Of a stretch of 64,000 nucleotides of DNA, positions 56,597 through 64,000 are shown one piece after another. This stretch comes from Pseudo-nitzschia pungens (lineage: Eukaryota; Bacillariophyta; Bacillariophyceae; Bacillariales; Bacillariaceae). The stretch spans positions 1,240,001 through 1,304,000 of the forward strand of contig CM074761.1 in NCBI GenBank assembly GCA_037355855.1, written 5' to 3'. The notes under the pieces were generated by a model. It was not told the DNA's origin. It ran no database searches and saw only the letters and a program-made list of their open reading frames with translations. Every line of letters begins with the position of its first letter. Position 1 is the stretch's first letter. A program made the position numbers and the translations under genes.

Positions 56597-56876
56597 GTGT
56601 CAAAGTGACACCCGGGGTCAAAGTGACACCCGGTGTCACTTTGACACTTGACACTCGCCGATACTTTTGGGGGTCAAACTGACACTGGGTGTCATTTTGA
56701 CACCGGGTGTCATTTTGACACTCACAAGAGCAGTAGAAAAATACGTAGAGTGTCAAAGTGACACCCGGTATCAAAGTGACACCCGGTGTCAAAGTGACAC
56801 TTGACACTCGCTGATACTTTTGGGTGTCAAAGTGACCCCCGGTGTCAAAGTGACCCCGGGTGTCAAAGTGACACCC
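56597..56876. repeat. Minisatellite of GGTGTCAAAGTGACACCC units, in both orientations
   Basis: About 14 units near 18 bp, each nearly its own reverse complement (GTGTCA-AAG-TGACAC). A longer unit containing TTGACACTCG(C/T)TGATACTTT occurs twice (about 56643-56672 and 56798-56827). Frames through it encode VTLTPG repeats and are not genes. Confidence 0.9.
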
Positions 56877-57443
56877 AGCGCTGAGTGGTGCACGGGGGGA
56901 TGGAAAAATTTAAATTCTTAGAAAAAAATTAAATCAACCATGTTCCAGGTACGCACCGTAACTTAATTTCGGCGAAGCTCGGTTGCATTTCTCAACGATT
57001 GCGTCATGCGCACTCGCACATCGCCCCGAGTGAGACTCGTACTTTTGGCACATGATGCCGGGCAAGCAATACGAGTAAGGTTACTCCCTCCCGTAAACCT
57101 TAAAATCTTATCCGATTACGAACAATATTCAATGTGGAATAGTGGATAACTTACTCAATACATAACGTACGAGTAAGATAACCACCAGTAATTGTAGTTG
57201 TGCAAGTAAATAGAAGTTACTTCGTAAGACTTAACCTTACGAGTACGTACTTCGTACCTACAACTCGATTTTTTTGAATCTCGGATGTTGACGAGATCTT
57301 TTCAGTGAGTCAGTGAACTGGTATTTTTCTCCGCAAAGCTTAAGGATAATTGCAAGAATACCTGAAACCAAGACATAAGGTTAAATTACCCGTAACTTCA
57401 GGTAAGGTAATTACATAACTTACCGGTAGTTGTTCGAGAACTA
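56877..57443. other. Intergenic, word-rich
   Basis: 57060-57260 is dense in GTAAGGTTACTC, ACTTCGTA and TTACGAGTA words. No supported gene. Confidence 0.45.
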
Positions 57444-58035
57444 TTTTTTTTTTAAGACCCCGGTACAGTAAAAAGTGTGTTTTTCTACGGGGGTACCAGG
57501 CACTTTCGAGATTTTTTACACAGCTTCCCGGACCACCCAGACCACACAGCACTCTTCCAACATACCTCGTCTATGATCCTGCAAGAGGAGGCTCTCTGAA
57601 ACTGACCTTAGCTATCTCTTTTTCAAGATCAATTTATCATCTATTTTCAGCCAGAAAAGTGGCGTATTCATGAAAAACGGCATGCGGGACTTGAGAGTTT
57701 TTAGTATGGGGTTAAGTAAGGCATATTTAAATTTGGCGCGCCACGCGCCGGGTGACATTTTTTCCTTTTAATCCCGAGTGCTCAAAAACTATTCAACGGA
57801 CGAAAATTGGAAAACAATCACGTAATAACATGGGATATTGAGTATTAGCTATATTACAAGTTCGATGGGTTCCAGATCAGCTTAAGGAATGGGAACACTT
57901 GTAAACAATAGTTCTTTACAACCCCGGTCATCCCGTATCATCAGAATAGGCCCCGGACCGTTCCCCAGAATTCGTATTTTCTACCCTCTGGTACTAGAAA
58001 CGCGCAGTATTTACCGTGCCGGGGTCTTAAAAAAA
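57444..58035. mobile_element. Probable non-autonomous inverted-repeat element
   Basis: The left end TTTTTTTAAGACCCCGGTAC and the right end, reverse complement TTTTTTTAAGACCCCGGCAC, face each other across 592 bp. About 27-30 bp of imperfect terminal repeat includes GTAAA beyond the CCGG core. Flanks have TAT on both sides (57442-57444, 58036-58038), which overlaps the T run and is only suggestive of duplication. The interior has no open frame of note; it holds a GGCGCGCCACGCGCCG palindromic patch at about 57737. Confidence 0.65.
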
Positions 58036-59496
58036 TATCTCTACGACATCGCCATGTAAAAATCGAAAATACGTAACTTACGAGTACGAGTACGAGTACA
58101 GGTAAACCTTACCGGTACGTAAACCTTACTTCGTATTATTAGTATTATTACTTCGTATTTTTGTATTAGTAGTAAGATTATGCAATGGTTACAGTATTCA
58201 TTTTTAAAAATAAGTACGGTAGGTTCCACCGATTGATGTGCTGTCCCTAAAAGAGAGAAACACCCCACTGTAGCTACTACTTCTACTAACCAAGATTGCT
58301 AATATGAAATAGGCAGGAGACAGCTCTCTTGTTTCTGCTGGATTCCAAGCATTTGAACTACTATCAGATCTTCATGGTATTGGTTTAAGTTTTACTACTC
58401 ATTTTTGACTCGCAATCTTTTGTCAGAAGAAAAACATCGCATCAGGTTCGTGTAAGTTTTCTTTTTAGATTTTTAAGCTTATTATGGCAATGATGCACAC
58501 TTGTTGCTAAGGTCTCCTGTTGTGGAGGAGCTGCAGGAGATAAATGATTTTTGAAGTTGGAAATGTTTTTTTTTTCAATAAAATAAATGAGACTTATTTC
58601 ATGATTCTGTGGGAGAATCTGGTATTGGACTGCTGATTGAGCCCGTTTGCCACGTCCTTTTGACGATTGATTCGTTTTTTGCTAGTACGTGCGGGATCTC
58701 AATACCGTTATTCTATGCATTCTAGAAGATACCAATACCGTATTGAGAATGCGTGCATGGTTTTTAGTACATTATGTGAGTTGAATATTGCCGATGAGCT
58801 TCTGAAAGCATGCCAAAAAAAGAAATTGAATTCTTCGTAGTTACGAAGTAAGGTTTATTTCGTGCATTGAAACGTAAAGATGAGAGACGCTGATTTATTT
58901 ATAGTCCTGGAGAAACAGAAGTCAACTCTTCTTCAATCGCCCAAGGTACATGAAACTTCAACGTAAAGGCTAGATCATTGCTGTCTTCAAAGCGGCTCAT
59001 ATCCATAGCGAAGAACAATCCAAAACGCTACCTTAACCATATGAGGAATAGTTTTTGAATACAGTAAATACGAGTACTTAACCGCTTGCTTCAACTGGTT
59101 CATAGTGATCGACAAAAAATTCCTTCGTTGTCATGCTGCAATTCATAACTGAATGAGAATGAGAAATGAAACTTTATTGTCCAGTCCACAGAAACGATAT
59201 GTGTTCCTCTCAGCTCCCTGATGATGTGGTACGATACTTGCTTGACTGAAATGCTCAAGAGATAGTAGTAGCCTCTAGTGCCAATACAGAATGTTATGAT
59301 TGTGCTACTTCTGCTTCGTGTAGGCAACAATATAGGGGATTGCAACAAGTGGAATCTCCGACGTAATCAGTGTTCCCCGAGCGACGGACTGAACTAGACA
59401 GGTGTGGTGTTGTTGCTAAAAATTTACGTGTAGCGCAGGCCTGCAACTCGGAAGTATCATATTACCAATTTATTTCTCTTCTTTTCGTTTTGGAAA
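58036..59496. other. Intergenic, no supported gene
   Basis: 58070-58180 is word-rich (GTACGAGTACGAGTACAG, ACCTTACTTCG). The remainder is AT-rich and featureless up to the leader of the next gene. Confidence 0.45.
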
Positions 59497-61161
59497 ATGA
59501 TGGAAGCATTCATAAAAAAATTGCTGAAAGAGTCGGGTGTTCATTCATCCAATGTGACGGTCGTTGACGACAACGCATGTCCTCAGCTTTCCACGACATC
59601 GATTATTTCAAACAGATCTGCTTCATCTTCTGTCCTTAATAGCGGTCCCCGCAGCAATGCCACGAATAGCAGCAACCACGACAGGCCCTGTCGATGGTCG
59701 AACATCACGGAAGACATGAAAGATCTTCGTATCGCAAAGAGCATTCTGTCCGATTTGCGCAGGCGCAGTTTAGGTTTATCGGTGTCACGACCATCCACGG
59801 GATCTCACGATTCGTCAATATCCAATATGCAGCACGTCAGTGCTTTCAATGGCCACGTAAAGATGACACCAATATCCGGGAAAAACAACGAAGTATCTGA
59901 GTCTCGGGCTATTTCCTCGATTGACAACGAGAGATTGGGTCCCTCTTTCCTTAGCAATGACAACGATTCGCCTGCTAATCAAAGCAATTCTGGATGGGAC
60001 GACAAACAACTTTGGAACGATGTTTCATCTCTTTGTGTGAAGAGCGGCGTTGGACGTGAGATAAACAAGCTGCGAAAGAAAATCGGACGCCGATATGTGA
60101 GAAGCAACTGTCATCATGATGATATTGATGATCAACACATGTCGGCAGAAGAAGAGAGCGAAGAAATAGAGTCCGACAGTGATGATACGAATGAAGAGAG
60201 CATTGACATTATCGAATACATTCAGGAAGGTCGAGCTTTCCAGGAAGGCATGCAAAGTAACGGTAGTTTGGAGAGGTTCCCTACCTCCATAATATCAACG
60301 TCGAAAGAAAAGGGGCTAGGGTCATCGACTGATATAACAGACACAACGTATGAGATGGATAGTTCGTATCAATCAATCCTGGAGTGTAACAAACTCGTTT
60401 CAGGCCACCAGGCACCGAGACTTCCTCAACGAAAAATCAGTCAAGAAAAGCTGCACTCGTTGACGTCTTTCTTGAGTAGTAGTCTCAGCAGTGAGGGGAT
60501 TAGTGCCAGTAACAACAGATCTAAGAGTAATGCTGCGTTCAATGTAATACCAACAGCTCCCAATCAAAAGCAGTGGTGGGCAGAAAGACATGCCCCTTCC
60601 GGTACCGTTCCGATGATAAGATCATCATCACAAATCCTTGGAGCCGGTTCTAAACAAGCCGAAAGACAGAGAAGGAAGAAGGGCACTTGTGGCTCCTCAA
60701 TAGTAGATGATAGTTCAAACAAGGAAAAGAGCCGATTACGGCATTGTGGTGCACGATCGAGGGATCGTGATCTTACGCGATTTAAGCGCGCAGAGCGTTT
60801 GCGTAATGCGTTGGGCCCGATGGCACCGTTGTTTGGGACAAAGAGTGGTAACGCGGTCTGTCCGAGCAGATCACGACGGGCGTTACATCGCTCACAATTG
60901 AACGCCAACGAGAAGGTCATCGAGATATCGGAAGAGCAGTTATACCCCCCATTACCGCCACCCAGAACAACCAGACTAAGAGGGGGAAGAAAGAGAACTG
61001 GTGAAATTACTGGAGGCGATATGATAGCAGCACTTGTTGACCGCAACAAAATTACGACCGTCTCCGCGATTCCTTCGCCCCCAACCTACTCAATCAATGA
61101 TTCACCTTGTTCGCCAAATTCTGTAAATTGCGCGGAAACAGTGAAAGGCTCTCAAACCTGA
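59497..61161 (+). CDS. Hypothetical Ser-rich, largely disordered protein
   Basis: Single exon, 554 residues (MMEAFIKKLLKESGVHSSNV). Two short ordered-looking blocks stand out: ITEDMKDLRIAKSILSDLRR (about residues 70-90) and WDDKQLWNDVSSLCVKSGVG followed by REINKLRKKIGRRYV (about 167-201). An acidic stretch (EEESEEIESDSDDTNEESID) comes next. The second half is Ser/Arg-rich with basic patches (RFKRAERLRNALGPMAPLFG), then PPLPPPRTTRLRGGRKR. No catalytic or binding domain recognised and no signal peptide; nuclear or cytosolic location would fit the basic patches. Confidence 0.65.
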   Translation: MMEAFIKKLLKESGVHSSNVTVVDDNACPQLSTTSIISNRSASSSVLNSGPRSNATNSSNHDRPCRWSNITEDMKDLRIAKSILSDLRRRSLGLSVSRPSTGSHDSSISNMQHVSAFNGHVKMTPISGKNNEVSESRAISSIDNERLGPSFLSNDNDSPANQSNSGWDDKQLWNDVSSLCVKSGVGREINKLRKKIGRRYVRSNCHHDDIDDQHMSAEEESEEIESDSDDTNEESIDIIEYIQEGRAFQEGMQSNGSLERFPTSIISTSKEKGLGSSTDITDTTYEMDSSYQSILECNKLVSGHQAPRLPQRKISQEKLHSLTSFLSSSLSSEGISASNNRSKSNAAFNVIPTAPNQKQWWAERHAPSGTVPMIRSSSQILGAGSKQAERQRRKKGTCGSSIVDDSSNKEKSRLRHCGARSRDRDLTRFKRAERLRNALGPMAPLFGTKSGNAVCPSRSRRALHRSQLNANEKVIEISEEQLYPPLPPPRTTRLRGGRKRTGEITGGDMIAALVDRNKITTVSAIPSPPTYSINDSPCSPNSVNCAETVKGSQT

Positions 61162-62171
61162 TGACACGGCCAATAATCGCTGATAGTGCTCGCTTACAAG
61201 ATTTCTCAGAATAAATTTTTGCTTCCCATCCCTAATCAGAGCTCCCATTCGTTGAGGATTGAAGTAGAGCAATCAGGTCACATTCCGACTCACATTATTT
61301 TTGTCGTAAACAAATCTGACAAGGGCGTCCACGTGCCAAACCATTTTGGATGCATCATCGTAGGGTAACAAGAGGGTGATGCTCCATTCGAACACCTCAC
61401 GCATTTCATGACGCATTTAGAGTCGGATGAAAAGCCCGGAATCATTCAAACTTTTGTTGAGCTACGGCACAGCATGTAAATCATAGATAAAAAACGAGAG
61501 GGCCAAAAGTAGTTTGCCCCGCGACCACGATCAAGATCTTATATCCCTTGTTTGTTTTGCAATTCCGTGTGACTGAGCTTTGTGCTTCAAAAATCCAAGA
61601 TTATCGATCGGATCAAGAACATCCATAATCACTACACTTAGATTGTAGACTGATTCATGACAAGCAAACACCATCCATTTACAGAATTATTTGCGACAAA
61701 GTGATACAATGGTTATTGTTCCATCTCTTTATCACGATCTTACGGTGTCAAAAGTGAAAAGGATTGCGAATTTTGAAAAACAAAGAATCCCATGTCGCCG
61801 GTAGGATGATTTCGAATGCCATGCAGTGTTACCGTGATGGTATCGAAATAATCTGCAACTATAAATGCACAGTACAATAAACACGTACAATTGTACATAC
61901 ATGTAACAAGGCGCGGGCAAAATACAGATCAGTTGAGTCTTGAGTCGTACCGTATGCCTAAGACGATTGGAATGCATCACAAAATTATTTCGAAGTCAGA
62001 ACACTGCAAAACACTGCATAAAATCACGTGATAAACTTGACATCGAATTTCTTTTGAAATGTTATCTGATTTTACTTGACACTCGACCGACAAGGGTAAC
62101 AACAATAAACTTGAACCTTGAAACATGCCTTAGCAGCAACAACAGGGGTACTTCCCCTATCCAACAGGAAT
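61162..62171. other. Intergenic, no supported gene
   Basis: 3' flank of the hypothetical gene and AT-rich DNA leading into the AGC tract. Nothing recognised. Confidence 0.45.
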
Positions 62172-62748
62172 AAGGAGGAGGAGGAGGAGCAGGAGAAGCA
62201 GCCGGAGCAGCAGCAGTGGCGGCGGGAGCAGCAGCAGGACGAGAGTAGCAGCAGCGACGGGAGCAGCCGCAGCAGCAGGGGCAGCGACGGGAGCAGCCGC
62301 AGCAGCAGGGGCAGCGACGGGAGCAGCCGCAGCAGCAGGGGCAGCGGCGGGAACAGCCGCAGCAGCAGGGGCAGCGGCGGGAGCAGCAGCAGCAGGAGCA
62401 GCAGGAGCAGCACGACGAGTAGCAGCAGGAGCAGCACGACGAGTAGCAGCAGGAGCAGCACGACGAGTAGCAGCGGCAGCAGCAGCAGCAGGACGACAAG
62501 TAGCAGCAGCAGCGACGGGAGCAGCAGCAGCGACGGGAGCAGCAGCAGCAGCGACGGGAGCAGTGGCAGCAGCAGCAGTAGTAGCAGTAGCAGCGGCGGC
62601 GGCGGCGGTGGCGGCGGGAGCGGCGGGAGCAGCAGCAGCAGCAGCAGCAGCAATGGGAGCAGGAGCAGCAGCAGCAGCAGCGATGGGAGCAGGAGCAGCA
62701 GCAGCAGCAGCAGCAGCGGGGGGGGGGCGGCGGGAACAGCAGCAGGAC
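62172..62748 (+). repeat. Giant AGC/GGA simple-sequence tract with embedded minisatellites
   Basis: About 577 bases almost without T on the plus strand. It starts as GGA repeats, then contains four 30-bp units GCAGCGACGGGAGCAGCCGC+AGCAGCAGGG (62251-62370, three identical, one variant) and about three 24-bp units with AGCACGACGAGT (about 62400-62472), and ends in AGC repeats and a run of nine G. All frames are open only because stop codons cannot form; no gene is inferred. Confidence 0.95.
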
Positions 62749-63356
62749 TCAAATATTTTGTGAGCTGAGCCTACAATAAGAAATTTGGAAAACAGTCCCG
62801 GGATGGAAGATTCCGCGACTCTCAACTCCCATTTCAGTCGGTTTGTTGCCTTAGTTGCGCACCTCGTGTTAAAATACGGGAATAAAAATCTACCAAATGA
62901 GCCAATTTACTGGAAATTGAAACGCAACCGATACTGTATTAAAAACCGTTGAAAATAAAGCTGTACCTCTAGGTCTGATGAGGTGCGAGTGACGTATTGA
63001 GTATGTAGGAGCTTCCACGTAGAAGGTTGTACTAGCGCGTAGCGCGCGCAACAATGGTTGCATATTGCCGATATCGTACCGGTACCGTAAGGTTACTCGC
63101 ACCATTCAGACGGAGCATTGTAGTCTGCGCAACTACAAAAAATAATGGTGTTCTCGGTCAGTTTCGTTCGGAAAATTATTTAAGCGCCAACGGACTTACT
63201 GTCATCTCAATCTTGATTCTACGAACTGACGGTAGTGATACCAATACAGGTAACCTTACTACGGAATTCATAATATGTTCTCTCATATTTTCCACAGAAA
63301 TTACTTCGTGATTGTACGATAACCTTACCGGTACGAATAAGTTACTTTCAAAGACA
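62749..63356. other. Intergenic, upstream of right-edge TLC gene
   Basis: Contains GTACCGGTACCGTAAGGTTA (63075 region), CAGGTAACCTTACT (63245 region) and similar words just upstream of the TLC gene. No supported gene. Confidence 0.45.
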
Positions 63357-64000
63357 ATGAGCAAGGTTATCGATGTTTTTCATGAAAAGATATTTTTTTT
63401 CGAAATGAGAAATGCCGAGGATCTCGATGATAAAAAACTTCGAACCATTTTTTTCTTTTACCGTTCCGCTCAGCAGTTACTGGTCTCGTACCCCTGTCAT
63501 CAACAGCGCACCTCATACACATCCAACAACATCATCAATCTTGGCATAAAGATGCTTTCAGAATTTGTTACAAAGAAATTCCCGTTGCTGTTGCCGTACG
63601 GGTTGAAATGTTTGGGTTGGCACCTCGCCCTTTTCATCACTTTCCGACACTTAATGCCGTCCAGAAGAAGTAGCATCAATGGTGGAGAAACCACGGATGA
63701 TTTTCCGTGGAAAAAATCTCCTGCATTGACAGCTCACAGAATCGTTGCATTGTCTGCAATGATACATTGGACTCATCTTGGATTCCGCCACGTTGCTCAG
63801 TACGACTACAACGCAGCCACGGAGTCCGAATCTGAAATTGCAGCGCTTGCCTTTGTACCTGCTGGATATGATATTGCGCAGTATGCCATGGGCGCCTTAA
63901 TCATTTGGGATATACCTTCGAGCCTTATCGGCGCTTCAGGACCAACCGATATCATGATGCATCTTCATCATTTGGGCATGGTGTTGGTAACATCTTGCGT
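63357..64000 (+). CDS. TLC-domain membrane protein, 3' end beyond window
   Basis: One uninterrupted frame from ATG 63357 (MSKVIDVFHEKIFFFEMRNA) to the window end, 214 residues so far; ATGs at 63405 and 63552 are alternative starts. The TLC pattern is clear in order: LTAHRIVALSAMIHWTHLGF, YDIAQYAMGALIIWDIPSSL, and GPTDIMMHLHHLGMVLVTSC. The last carries the paired His (HLHH) at the luminal/membrane edge typical of TLC domains. The proteins act on or regulate membrane lipids in the ER. This one differs in sequence from the TLC protein at 4320-5006. The rest of the domain lies beyond the window. Confidence 0.75.
   Translation, partial: MSKVIDVFHEKIFFFEMRNAEDLDDKKLRTIFFFYRSAQQLLVSYPCHQQRTSYTSNNIINLGIKMLSEFVTKKFPLLLPYGLKCLGWHLALFITFRHLMPSRRSSINGGETTDDFPWKKSPALTAHRIVALSAMIHWTHLGFRHVAQYDYNAATESESEIAALAFVPAGYDIAQYAMGALIIWDIPSSLIGASGPTDIMMHLHHLGMVLVTSC

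Noticed and set aside
56478..56807. Open frame with VTLTPG repeats
   Set aside because: It is the translation of the 18-bp minisatellite; both orientations of the array give similar peptides.
62072..62825. Open frames of 145-226 residues on both strands made of Leu, Ala, Ser or Cys runs
   Set aside because: They are products of the AGC tract, where T-free sequence cannot form stops. No start context or non-repeat part.

Overview
The window reads as nuclear DNA of a diatom (stramenopile alga), probably a pennate one; I cannot name the species. Four observations support this. Several genes carry short GT-AG introns (about 80-290 nt), most of which restore a conserved reading frame exactly. Two predicted proteins start with a signal peptide followed by an Ala/Ser/Gly-Phe motif like the diatom bipartite plastid-targeting signal. 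The translation factor is of the EF-like (EFL) type rather than canonical eEF1A. Finally, there is a protein combining a diatom-type CRAL-TRIO-like region with a DUF6824 domain. Genes are single, on both strands, and separated by 0.3-3 kb of AT-rich, repeat-dense DNA; nothing looks operonic.

Layout. 0-10 kb: a GT31-like glycosyltransferase cut by the left edge, a TLC-domain membrane protein, and a BTB/POZ protein with a His/Gln tract and a C-terminal SAP-like motif. 9-21 kb: a three-exon Rab GDI, a tRNA-Trp, a 1560-residue disordered protein built from four families of tandem repeats and probably plastid-targeted, a small transposon-like element with 80-bp inverted repeats, and EFL. 22-34 kb: the CRAL-TRIO-like/DUF6824 protein, a three-exon Na+/H+ exchanger, and a large STAND-like ATPase with helical repeats. 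34-37 kb: a cluster of about 95-bp fold-back elements. 37-50 kb: a secreted Cys-rich protein with a one-base frameshift, a type I membrane protein with an acidic tail, a J-domain protein, a Ser-rich hypothetical, and a protein with a 600-residue disordered N-terminus, a membrane segment and an SDR domain lacking the catalytic lysine. 50-64 kb: a five-exon, five-membrane-span protein with a 22-nt microexon, a plastid-type membrane protein, a minisatellite, a second inverted-repeat element, a disordered hypothetical, a 580-bp AGC tract, and a second TLC-domain protein cut by the right edge.

The genes do not form one pathway. Membrane traffic and lipids (Rab GDI, two TLC proteins, CRAL-TRIO-like, GT31), translation (EFL, tRNA-Trp) and ion homeostasis (NHX) are represented. 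The most unusual objects are the multi-family repeat protein at 12.4-17.0 kb and the fold-back family at 35.6-36.9 kb, whose two arms have changed together between copies. Intergenic DNA throughout is saturated with a small vocabulary of short near-palindromic words (GTAAGGTTAC, ACCGGTA, TACGTAC, ACTTCGTA, TACTAGTA) that is nearly absent from coding sequence.
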